A stretch of 7,763 nucleotides of DNA from Methanosphaera sp. SHI613 (GTDB taxonomy: Archaea; Methanobacteriota; Methanobacteria; Methanobacteriales; Methanobacteriaceae), in NCBI GenBank assembly GCA_003266145.1, contig MVJJ01000171.1:1-7763 (forward strand), given 5' to 3'. Of the stretch, positions 1-5,957 are shown one piece after another (position 1 is the first letter of the stretch; every line of letters begins with the position of its first letter). The notes below the pieces were generated by a model. It made no database searches and was not told where the DNA came from. It was given only the letters and a program-made list of their open reading frames with translations. Both the position numbers and the translations under genes were made by a program.

Positions 1-32
1 AAAAAAAATTTGAGATATGATGAATCATATCT
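1..32 (-). terminator. Hairpin plus T-tract terminator of the DUF2162-exbB-DUF2149 operon
   Basis: A perfect 8-bp inverted repeat (13-20 paired with 25-32, AGATATGA/TCATATCT, 4-nt loop) lies 2 bases beyond the DUF2149 stop codon. Read on the minus strand it is followed by a short spacer and a run of at least eight T (the A-run at 1-8, cut by the window edge). Oligo-T alone usually terminates archaeal transcription; the hairpin adds support. The operon probably ends here. Confidence 0.65.
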
Positions 33-34
33 AT

Positions 35-400
35 CTACATTGCATATAACAATGGCGTTATAAGCTCTTCTTGGACCACTACCATCTTTCCTGTTTTTGG
101 ATCCTGATAAGTAGTACCCATTTTCTGATAACCTGAACCGGAACTGGTTATGTTTTCCGGTGTTTGATTTAGTTCCTGATAGTTCTCATCAAGTTCCACC
201 ATTTGTTTTGCAGCTTCAACGGCACTTTGTTTCTGTTCTTGTGTCATATCACTAAACATGATGGTCTCTAAACCCGTAGACATTATTGCAAAGATCATAA
301 AGCCCACAGCCAATACAAGCATAACGTCTGTCATGTTTACAATTGAAGCCATCGGATCGTTATCTTCTTCATGATGTATGTCTCTACGTCTAAGTGACAT
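35..400 (-). CDS. DUF2149 family protein, ExbD/TolR-like single-pass membrane protein
   Basis: 121 aa. The N-terminus is cytoplasmic in character (RRR at 4-6, then an acidic HHEEDND stretch). One hydrophobic segment follows at about residues 17-42, then a polar, Gln/Glu-rich domain expected outside the membrane. The start of the membrane segment, NMTDVMLVL with Asp25, lines up by eye with the ExbD/TolR segment (PLVDVMLVL), whose single Asp is the protonated residue of the channel. DUF2149 is a family name I recognise from methanogens; the ExbD role is inference. The start follows a GAGGTG ribosome binding site at proper spacing, inside the last codons of the exbB-like gene, and only 2 bp separate the two frames, so they are probably translationally coupled. 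Last gene of the operon. It is shorter than a typical ExbD of about 140 aa, and I cannot confirm that its outer domain has the ExbD fold. Confidence 0.85.
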   Translation of the reverse strand: MSLRRRDIHHEEDNDPMASIVNMTDVMLVLAVGFMIFAIMSTGLETIMFSDMTQEQKQSAVEAAKQMVELDENYQELNQTPENITSSGSGYQKMGTTYQDPKTGKMVVVQEELITPLLYAM

Positions 401-402
401 AT

Positions 403-1041
403 TTACACCTCTATAATAACTTCTGCAATGTCATATAATGCCGTTATTTCTTCATCATACCATCGTCTGCGTATTTTGGATACTACATAACAGATGTTTG
501 CAGCAGTTAAACCTGCAGTAGTGGTGTTGAATGCGGTCGTTAAACTGGTCGTTAAAGTCTGCATATCTCCAGCACCGAGTGCAGCTAAACCAGGTCCCAT
601 AGGAATAATGGTACCAAGTAAACCACATGCAGCACCTACTTTTGATACTATATCCACTTTTTCTAATGATTTTGAAATATTAAATTCTTGTTCTTCAATT
701 AAACTTCTAGCAATTGTTTCACGTGTTTTTTTGCTGTATAAATTCTTATCCAACTGTGCGATTGAACATAATAAATCCTTATCGTTTAATGTTAAGTTTG
801 AATGATTTATCACTTGACATACCTGTTCAGGATTTACGCATGAAGATATATTCCGGATTAAGATGTCCTTTTTTTGTCCGTCGAGTTGTCTTCTTCCAGT
901 ATACTCTGCAAGAATGGAACCTATTTCATAGACAGCAAAAATTATGAATATTACCAGTAATATCATAACAGGTATAAGTAAACTTTGAGCTATTACATTT
1001 AATATACCTGATAAAATTTCTCCCCCTGGAATCGTTGCCAT
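403..1041 (-). CDS. MotA/TolQ/ExbB proton channel family protein
   Basis: 212 aa, close to the usual size of ExbB/TolQ. Three membrane segments are visible in the family's arrangement: about 12-37; about 131-156 with the LLGT-I-PMGPGL motif (Thr144); and about 166-190 with TTAFNTTTAGLTAAN. A large charged cytoplasmic loop (about 45-130) lies between the first two. The TM2 and TM3 motifs match the ExbB signatures LLGT...G and A-L--T--GL---AI, including the small and Thr residues that line the proton path. In bacteria this family uses proton or sodium flow to drive TonB, Tol or the flagellar motor; the partner in this archaeon is unknown. An AGGAGA ribosome binding site sits 7 nt before the ATG. 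Nineteen bases separate it from the upstream DUF2162 gene and 2 from the downstream DUF2149 gene, so one transcript is likely. Its natural partner is the DUF2149 protein, as ExbD is for ExbB. No gene symbol is assigned because orthology to exbB, tolQ or motA cannot be decided. Confidence 0.88.
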   Translation of the reverse strand: MATIPGGEILSGILNVIAQSLLIPVMILLVIFIIFAVYEIGSILAEYTGRRQLDGQKKDILIRNISSCVNPEQVCQVINHSNLTLNDKDLLCSIAQLDKNLYSKKTRETIARSLIEEQEFNISKSLEKVDIVSKVGAACGLLGTIIPMGPGLAALGAGDMQTLTTSLTTAFNTTTAGLTAANICYVVSKIRRRWYDEEITALYDIAEVIIEV

Positions 1042-1060
1042 ATCATGTTCTCCTATATAT

Positions 1061-1762
1061 TTAGTAGTTTAAGAAGGAACTGGTTTTTCTAGCCATTATT
1101 CCTCCAATTATCATTAACACTATACCTCCGACTACAACAGCTAATGTGCCTGATACACTTGATAAAGCGATGCTGCTTCCTTCAGATACATAAACCATAT
1201 TTGGTAGTATTAAAATACATAACAGGAAGTATAATCCCATAAATACCATGAAATTACCTAATACTATAGGGTATGGTTTGTCAATTCTGGATACTATCTG
1301 TGTAGAAAGGAAATATGTTGCTCCCATAACTATCACTAAAGCTACAGATGATAATGAGCCTAGTGCAACGGTAGATACACCAGCAACCGGTGCAATCATT
1401 ATAATTGAAGCGAGTATAGCTCCAAAACAGCATGGACATGGTGCTACCATAGCCATACATGTTGCACTTCCACTATTTTTTCCTGTAACTTTCCAATCAT
1501 ATATGGTTTTAAATCCGGTTATTAATATTATAACTGCAATAACGGCGAATATTGCGGAGCTATAACCATATACAATCTGATAAATTTGATCTGTGAATGG
1601 TTGGCATATATATGATAATAAGATTAATCCAATTCCATATCCAACTAAAATATATATAGCAGTTTTTCTTTTGATTCCGGAGAATCCCAGAGCTAATCCA
1701 ATCTTAACTCCGAATATTAGAACTGCTAACAATATTCCATATTGTAAGAATTCCTCAAACAT
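1061..1762 (-). CDS. DUF2162 family polytopic membrane protein, transporter-like
   Basis: 233 aa, almost entirely hydrophobic, with about seven predicted membrane segments (roughly 6-25, 34-53, 68-87, 113-128, 130-152, 165-185, 200-221). A striking APCPCCF motif (Cys109, Cys111, Cys112, plus Cys102) lies at the start of the fourth segment. It suggests metal or thiol chemistry, or at least a functional site within the membrane. The fold is reminiscent of LysE/CcdA-type transporters, but that is an impression and no substrate can be named. I recognise the combination with ExbB- and DUF2149-like genes from methanogens and assign DUF2162 on that basis and on the sequence. The start is supported by GGAGGG 8 nt upstream, and a palindromic TATA box lies about 60 bp upstream, so this is the first gene of the operon. 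No signal peptide other than the first membrane helix is seen. Confidence 0.8.
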   Translation of the reverse strand: MFEEFLQYGILLAVLIFGVKIGLALGFSGIKRKTAIYILVGYGIGLILLSYICQPFTDQIYQIVYGYSSAIFAVIAVIILITGFKTIYDWKVTGKNSGSATCMAMVAPCPCCFGAILASIIMIAPVAGVSTVALGSLSSVALVIVMGATYFLSTQIVSRIDKPYPIVLGNFMVFMGLYFLLCILILPNMVYVSEGSSIALSSVSGTLAVVVGGIVLMIIGGIMARKTSSFLNY

Positions 1763-1770
1763 ATATCTGT

Positions 1771-1776
1771 CCCTCC
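1771..1776 (-). promoter_or_regulatory. Ribosome binding site of the DUF2162 gene
   Basis: On the minus strand this reads GGAGGG, 8 nt before the ATG at 1762. It is a strong anti-16S match and fixes the start. It also serves as a reference for this genome's spacing, since the other convincing sites here place the start 7-9 nt after the AGG/GGAG core. Confidence 0.75.
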
Positions 1777-1822
1777 ATATTAATTGTAATAAATCATAAT
1801 TTCATAATTCAAAAATTATTAA

Positions 1823-1832
1823 CTTATATAAG
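1823..1832 (-). promoter_or_regulatory. TATA box for the DUF2162 operon
   Basis: CTTATATAAG is a perfect palindrome that contains the archaeal TTATATA box. On the minus strand, transcription would start about 25 bp further on, near 1800, giving a leader of roughly 35-40 nt that carries the GGAGGG site. Because it is symmetric it could also bind TBP in the other direction, so a contribution to the divergent adhesin gene cannot be excluded. No transcript data are available. Confidence 0.5.
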
Positions 1833-1950
1833 AATATTTTTATTTGTCCTTATTATTAATATTTTTATGATGATAATTATTTGACACATAATTTTTAAAA
1901 AAGATTTGATTTTATTATAAAACATTTCTTATTTTTTTTCCAAATTACAA

Positions 1951-1964
1951 AAAAAATATATAAT
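1951..1964 (+). promoter_or_regulatory. Likely TATA box for the adhesin gene
   Basis: An A-rich stretch leads into ATATATAAT within the divergent intergenic region. It would place transcription start near 1985-1990 and give a leader of about 65 nt before the ribosome binding site. The region is so AT-rich that other boxes (for example around 1971-1978) are possible, so this is a best guess. Confidence 0.45.
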
Positions 1965-1986
1965 TAATCAATTATAGTAAATATCA

Positions 1987-2018
1987 TGAAGAAGTATATA
2001 TGTCAGAGGACTTCTTCA
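1987..2018 (+). promoter_or_regulatory. Inverted repeat in the adhesin leader (9-bp stem)
   Basis: TGAAGAAGT (1987-1995) pairs perfectly with ACTTCTTCA (2010-2018) across a 14-nt loop. It lies at or just after the predicted transcription start. It could be an RNA hairpin protecting the 5' end or, if the transcript starts later, an operator for a dimeric regulator. Its last three bases are shared with the second inverted repeat, so the two structures compete at their boundary. Confidence 0.5.
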
Positions 2019-2034
2019 ATTAATTATTAATTGA
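2016..2034 (+). promoter_or_regulatory. Second inverted repeat just before the adhesin ribosome binding site
   Basis: TCAATTAA (2016-2023) pairs with TTAATTGA (2027-2034) across a 3-nt loop and ends 4 bases before GGAGGT. As RNA it is an AT-only stem apart from one G-C pair, so its stability is modest. Its position suggests that it keeps the ribosome binding site exposed, or that it is a DNA operator. Confidence 0.4.
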
Positions 2035-2038
2035 AAAA

Positions 2039-2053
2039 GGAGGTAAAAATATC
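2039..2053 (+). promoter_or_regulatory. Strong ribosome binding site followed by an ATC start position (adhesin)
   Basis: GGAGGT at 2039-2044 is the best Shine-Dalgarno match in the window. Seven bases after GGAGG, in frame with the adhesin, the codon is ATC (2051-2053). No ATG, GTG or TTG lies in frame between the upstream in-frame stop (2021-2023) and the ATG at 2084. That ATG has no ribosome binding site and lies in the middle of the signal peptide. ATC is therefore the best-placed initiation codon. Confidence 0.6.
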
Positions 2054-5000
2054 AGAATTAGAAATTCTTTATTTTTATCTTTCATGATGATAATGTTCAT
2101 ATTATTGTCAACGGCACTGGTAAGTGCAACCGATGATGTTGATATGTTAACTGCAGATAATACGGCAGATTTGTCAACGGATATGGAAGATAATGTATTA
2201 AATGATAATGATAATTCTAATTTAATAGAAAAAACAAATGATGAAAAGAATATTGATGATGACACTTTAACAAATGATAAGTATGTGACAGATAAGAACG
2301 ATTCACTCAAAGCGGCATCCAAGAAGATAGAACCTACCATCAGATTAAGTGATTACAGTATATACCGTAATCAAACAAGTACCTTCTATGCTAGGATAAT
2401 GGATGAAAACGCAACAGGAACGGCAATATTCAAGATAAACGGTATCACAATCAGTGATAAGTTAAACGTTCAAAATGGTATTGCTTCAACGGATTTCACA
2501 ATTCCGGTAAATTGGGGTCTTCAAACACATACATTAACATTTGTATATGCGGGAAATGATGTGTATAAGGAAGCTAGAGTAAATTCAACATTAACATTGG
2601 AATATGACAGTGACAGGCTTGATCCTAATTTAAAATCATCAAATTATGAGAAAAAATACAACCAAACCGTACGCCTGGAAGTAAGCTTGAATAAGTCTGC
2701 AACAGGAAAAGTGGCTTTCAAGTTAAGAAATAAAACTATTGCAATAGTCAATGTGGAAAACGGTGGAGCATATTATGACTTTGAACTCAAATCAATTACT
2801 CCAAACCGATATAGATTATCAGTAGTTTACAGTGGTGATTGGCAGTTTTCCGAAAAAAGATTAAACTATAATCTTACAGTAACAAAAATCGACACTAAAA
2901 TCACCACAAAAAATGTAACTTCAAAGGCCGGTGCCCAAACAATATTCGAAGCAAGAGTAAGGGATGAATACGGTAATAACGTAACCAAAACAAATGTATC
3001 CTTCAAGTTGAATGCTGGAAGTATTGGTGTAGCCGAAACTGATGAAAACGGTATTGCAATATTAAACATTACTACAGATTACAGATTGGATAAAACAAAC
3101 TATACAATCAAAGTAGTGGTTGGAGAAAATGCCATAAGAAATGCTAATCAAAGCACGGCAGTACTTACAATGAAACAATTAAAAACAAAAACTGAAGTAT
3201 CCAACATAAATGCCAAACCGGGAGATAAGGTCACATTATCAACATCAGTAGCGGATGAAAATGGTAATCCGGTACTAAATGGGTATGTAACGGTATACGT
3301 AAACAATAAGAAATATGCGCAGATTAATGTACAAAACGGTTTTGCCAGAACTTCATATACACTACCTGCAAATATGGCCGGTAATTTGGAGCTCAAATCA
3401 GTATATACCGGTACATGGAAGTATGCAAACAGCAACTCCACAGGTACTCTTGCCATAACAAAATTGGCTACCAGAACATTGGCCGGAAATGTACTTACAA
3501 AACCTGGATTTGCAAGTGAATTCAACGCTAACGTAACCGATCAAAACCAGAAAAACGTTAATGAAGGAGTAGTAGTATTCAGATTAAATGGAAAAGTGAT
3601 AGGTAATGCAACAGTTAAAAACGGACAGGCAATCCTGAAGTATACCGATCCATTAACTGCTGCAGGTAAATATCGTATAAATGCCAATTACATGGGAACT
3701 GATTTGTATAAAGAAAGTGCAGATGAAAACATATATAATGTAAGTCAACTTAAAACTGTGATGAGTGGATATAACTTCTCAACAGTAGTTGGAAAGACAG
3801 TAACCTTAAAGGTAAACCTGGTTGACGAATCAAGATATGTTGTAAATAACGGAACAGTAAGATTCTACGTAAACAACACTTACATCGGAAATGCATCTGT
3901 CGTTAAAGGTGTGGCACAAATAAACTTCACACCATCACTTAAATATGAGTCAAAACAGGTAAGATACACGGCAAACTATACTAAAAACGATTATTACATG
4001 AATTCCACAACCTATGGAAACTTAACTATTACCAAACAACTCGAAGTATATGTCAGTCCAAACGGAAACGATAACAACTTCGGTAACAAGACACATCCAT
4101 TTAAAACAATACAGCATGCAATAAACCACGTGGCATTACTCGGTACGATAAACCTTGCAAAAGGTACCTATAAAGAAAACAACATACTGGTCAACAATTC
4201 AGTAAGAATAGTAGGTACTGGAGTAAATGATTGTATAATCGATGGAAGTTCATCCAGGATGATATTCAATGCATCCATTGAAAAATACTCCTTGGAACTT
4301 CAAAAGGTATGTCTACAAAATGGTAAAAGCAGCATAGCAAATACTGCCGGAGCAATATATTCTGCCGGAATGCTCATAACCAACGGTGTCAAGTTCCAAA
4401 ACAATGTTGCTACGGGTGCAAGCTCAGCGGGAGCCATATACAGCATAGGCGCACTTAACATTACCGGAACCACATTTACCAACAATACCCTAACAGCACC
4501 AACTGCTGAAGGGGCTGCTATACGTACAATAAACAACAATACAACTGTAGTGGCATCCACATTTATAGACAACACAGCCAAAGGTAACACGGCTGCCGGA
4601 GGTGGAGCAATATATGCTCAGAGAGTAAGTTTAATAATAATGAACACCACCTTCAACAAAAACAGTGCAACAGCCCGAAATGTTACCGGTGGAACAATCA
4701 AAGTTGTCAATTCCACGGCATCAATATATAATGTACGTTTATTAAACAGTAATGCAAACGCTACAGAAAATGCAATGGGTGGAAGTATCTGTGACTTAAG
4801 TAGTAACATGGAAATGAATAATGTAACTGTACAGAACAGCCTGATTGATGCAAAATCCATAGCAAGTGGTGGAGTAATCTACCTTGAAAGTGCACAGATG
4901 GAAATAATAAATTCCAAATTCCTAAACAGCAGACTAAAAGCTGAAAATGCGATGGGTGGTGTAATATCCACATATTATGGACTAACAACAATCCGGGGCA

Positions 5001-5518
5001 GTGACTTCGAATTAACTAACATCGTAAGTACAAACAACTCCTACGGTGGAGTAATATATCACACCTTAGGAACATTGTATTCCATGTACTCCGTATTTAA
5101 CAATACGGTATCCAAGGCAAGTACTATATATGGTGGAAGCATATACTTCTCAGGAACAACACTGAAACTAAACCATACAAACATTACAAAAAGTGTAGTC
5201 AATGCAACGGCTACAGGACTAGCAGGAGCATTATATTCAGAAGCAAATGCGGAGATAAATGCATCCAACTTCATAGATAATAAAGTATCAGGTAAAAGTG
5301 TTGGTGGGGGAGCAATAGCAAGCCTAGGAAACTTGGTCATCACACAGACAAACTTCGAATCCAACAATGCATCAAATGTTGGAAATGCAATAACAGGAGT
5401 CCAAAAGCTAATTACTATAAATGGTAATTATTGGGGATCCGCCAGTCCTAACTGGAAAACAGAACTTAAAGGTATAACTGAACCTTCAAGTTATTCAAAA
5501 ACCAAAATTAAAAATTAG
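2051..5518 (+). CDS. Secreted adhesin-like protein: six Ig-like repeats plus parallel beta-helix
   Basis: About 1155 aa if translation starts at ATC 2051, or 1144 aa from ATG 2084 (numbering below is from 2084). Starting at 2051 adds an n-region with two arginines (RIRN) and completes a classical signal peptide cleaved after VSA (residue 15); from 2084 the positive charges are missing. An acidic Asn/Asp-rich linker follows (about 17-80), then six Ig-like repeats of about 95 aa (83-173, 176-267, 270-365, 367-461, 462-555, 557-651). Next is a right-handed beta-helix (about 653-1118) opening with VYVSPNGNDNNFG and PFKTIQHAI and containing about 12-13 coils, each marked by GG-A/V/S-I-Y and spaced 25-31 residues. 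It ends with NYWG, common in adhesin-like proteins of Methanobacteriales. Many N-x-S/T sequons suggest glycosylation. The role is probably surface display and attachment; no ligand can be named. No C-terminal membrane anchor, pseudomurein-binding or transglutaminase domain is visible. It is divergent from the DUF2162 operon. Confidence 0.9.
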   Translation: MRIRNSLFLSFMMIMFILLSTALVSATDDVDMLTADNTADLSTDMEDNVLNDNDNSNLIEKTNDEKNIDDDTLTNDKYVTDKNDSLKAASKKIEPTIRLSDYSIYRNQTSTFYARIMDENATGTAIFKINGITISDKLNVQNGIASTDFTIPVNWGLQTHTLTFVYAGNDVYKEARVNSTLTLEYDSDRLDPNLKSSNYEKKYNQTVRLEVSLNKSATGKVAFKLRNKTIAIVNVENGGAYYDFELKSITPNRYRLSVVYSGDWQFSEKRLNYNLTVTKIDTKITTKNVTSKAGAQTIFEARVRDEYGNNVTKTNVSFKLNAGSIGVAETDENGIAILNITTDYRLDKTNYTIKVVVGENAIRNANQSTAVLTMKQLKTKTEVSNINAKPGDKVTLSTSVADENGNPVLNGYVTVYVNNKKYAQINVQNGFARTSYTLPANMAGNLELKSVYTGTWKYANSNSTGTLAITKLATRTLAGNVLTKPGFASEFNANVTDQNQKNVNEGVVVFRLNGKVIGNATVKNGQAILKYTDPLTAAGKYRINANYMGTDLYKESADENIYNVSQLKTVMSGYNFSTVVGKTVTLKVNLVDESRYVVNNGTVRFYVNNTYIGNASVVKGVAQINFTPSLKYESKQVRYTANYTKNDYYMNSTTYGNLTITKQLEVYVSPNGNDNNFGNKTHPFKTIQHAINHVALLGTINLAKGTYKENNILVNNSVRIVGTGVNDCIIDGSSSRMIFNASIEKYSLELQKVCLQNGKSSIANTAGAIYSAGMLITNGVKFQNNVATGASSAGAIYSIGALNITGTTFTNNTLTAPTAEGAAIRTINNNTTVVASTFIDNTAKGNTAAGGGAIYAQRVSLIIMNTTFNKNSATARNVTGGTIKVVNSTASIYNVRLLNSNANATENAMGGSICDLSSNMEMNNVTVQNSLIDAKSIASGGVIYLESAQMEIINSKFLNSRLKAENAMGGVISTYYGLTTIRGSDFELTNIVSTNNSYGGVIYHTLGTLYSMYSVFNNTVSKASTIYGGSIYFSGTTLKLNHTNITKSVVNATATGLAGALYSEANAEINASNFIDNKVSGKSVGGGAIASLGNLVITQTNFESNNASNVGNAITGVQKLITINGNYWGSASPNWKTELKGITEPSSYSKTKIKN
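2330..4036 (+). repeat. Six tandem Ig-like domain repeats encoded within the adhesin
   Basis: The repeats are visible at protein level, about 95 residues each. Each opens with a T-x-T or similar strand, has a middle strand carrying FK-NG or VYVNN and an NVQNG-type turn, and closes with a Y-A/T-G-x-x-x-Y segment and an LTITK-like end. At DNA level they have diverged and show no long identical blocks, so recent duplication is not evident. They act as a stalk carrying the beta-helix away from the cell (inference). Confidence 0.75.
4040..5437 (+). repeat. Beta-helix repeat region of the adhesin (about 29-residue period)
   Basis: The marker glycine before the A/V/S/T-I-Y-type strand falls at residues 756, 783, 810, 841, 870, 900, 930, 959, 989, 1018, 1048 and 1076 (numbering from ATG 2084), a regular spacing of 27-31 residues. 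Alternating units carry N-x-F-x-N-N turns. This resembles pectate-lyase-like or Pmp-type beta-helix proteins. No catalytic acid or Ca-binding cluster of a polysaccharide lyase stands out, so a binding role is more likely than an enzymatic one. Confidence 0.7.
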
Positions 5519-5528
5519 AATTATTTAA

Positions 5529-5569
5529 TTTTTATTCTTTTTTTATTTTTTTTACTTATTTTTATTTTT
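5529..5569 (+). terminator. Oligo-T terminator of the adhesin gene
   Basis: Starting 10 bases after the adhesin stop codon, the plus strand has T7 (5538-5544), T8 (5546-5553) and two T5 runs (5559-5563, 5565-5569). Repeated T-tracts are the typical archaeal termination signal. No hairpin precedes them. Confidence 0.7.
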
Positions 5570-5671
5570 CATAGTTTATAGCAGTTTATTGTTTGTTTTT
5601 AGGTACTTTTTCTATAAATTCAATTACTGTTTATCCCCAAAGTTTAGTCTTAGGTTTGCTATGACAATACA

Positions 5672-5679
5672 TTTATATA
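5672..5679 (+). promoter_or_regulatory. TATA box upstream of the small ORF and probably hsdS-hsdM
   Basis: TTTATATA is an exact match to the methanogen consensus. Transcription would start near 5700, about 27 bases before the GAGGTG ribosome binding site of the small ORF. No better box is seen between the small ORF and hsdS, so this is the likely promoter for the whole cassette. Confidence 0.6.
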
Positions 5680-5704
5680 CTATGAAAACAACATTAATTA
5701 TATG

Positions 5705-5721
5705 TCTTAGTATTGCTAAGA
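5705..5721 (+). promoter_or_regulatory. Small inverted repeat in the small-ORF leader
   Basis: TCTTAG (5705-5710) pairs with CTAAGA (5716-5721) across a 5-nt loop, at the predicted 5' end of the transcript and 5 bases before the GAGGTG site. It could be a short RNA hairpin or an operator. At 6 bp it could also be chance. Confidence 0.3.
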
Positions 5722-5732
5722 TAAACGAGGTG

Positions 5733-5942
5733 ATGTTCATCTACAAATATGATGAAAATGTAATATCAGCAAAAAAGGAAATACAATTTGAGAAAAGTTA
5801 TTTAAAATCATTACCCAATCAGAATCAACAACTCGGCAATAACCCGTTAATGCTAATAACACATACCGTAATGATAAAAAAATATGTTGTACAGAAAAAT
5901 AGGATTATACTAAAAAAGAAAAAAAGAGTATTCTATACCTAA
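5733..5942 (+). CDS. Small ORF of unknown function upstream of hsdS
   Basis: I do not recognise this protein. From ATG 5733 it has 69 codons; from ATC 5739 it has 67. It is hydrophilic and very basic at its end (KKKKR near the C-terminus), with a Lys/Glu-rich first half. It has no signal peptide and no clear membrane segment. Evidence that it is real: a TTTATATA promoter at a sensible distance and a GAGGTGAT ribosome binding site at 5727-5734. That site overlaps the ATG itself, which is too close for normal initiation, while the ATC at 5739 is at normal spacing. It ends 15 bp before the hsdS ATG, in the same frame. A partner of the restriction-modification genes, for example a control protein, is possible, but no helix-turn-helix or other motif supports it. 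It could also be a decayed remnant or a non-coding leader. Confidence 0.35.
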   Translation: MFIYKYDENVISAKKEIQFEKSYLKSLPNQNQQLGNNPLMLITHTVMIKKYVVQKNRIILKKKKRVFYT

Positions 5943-5955
5943 ATAAAAATACTCT
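5925..5955 (+). promoter_or_regulatory. Inverted repeat between the small ORF and hsdS
   Basis: AGAGTATT (5925-5932) pairs perfectly with AATACTCT (5948-5955) across a 15-nt loop, spanning the stop of the small ORF and ending 2 bases before the hsdS ATG. No T-run follows, so it is not an obvious terminator. It could be an operator for autoregulation of the restriction-modification genes or an RNA hairpin that hinders initiation at the ATG, which would favour the later ATC with its ribosome binding site. Confidence 0.45.
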
Positions 5956-5957
5956 AT

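Larger units (their letters stand above)
5570..5726. other. Non-coding stretch between the adhesin terminator and the small ORF
   Basis: An open frame from 5589 runs through here, but its beginning (rich in Phe, Tyr and Cys, with no ribosome binding site) looks like chance reading of AT-rich DNA. The interpretable signals are the TATA box at 5672-5679 and a small inverted repeat at 5705-5721. I see no tRNA, other RNA gene or insertion-sequence end. Confidence 0.5.

Noticed and set aside
494..1799. Plus-strand open frames opposite the minus-strand operon
   Set aside because: They are antisense shadows of well-supported membrane-protein genes, have no family features, and lack promoters or ribosome binding sites.
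1763..2050. Riboswitch or structured non-coding RNA gene in the divergent region
   Set aside because: The stems are short and AT-rich, and no known riboswitch core is recognisable; described only as inverted repeats.
2020..5367. Minus-strand open frames opposite the adhesin gene
   Set aside because: They are hydrophobic shadow frames produced by Asn/Thr/Ala-rich codons on the other strand; the plus-strand repeat structure explains the sequence fully.
4040..5437. Possible CRISPR or recent tandem DNA repeats
   Set aside because: The periodicity is at protein level (about 29 residues) with diverged DNA; there are no identical direct repeats with unique spacers.
5589..5732. N-terminal extension of the small ORF (long frame starting at 5589)
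   Set aside because: No ribosome binding site, it begins just after the adhesin terminator and before the TATA box at 5672, and its composition (Phe/Tyr/Cys-rich) looks like chance coding in AT-rich DNA.
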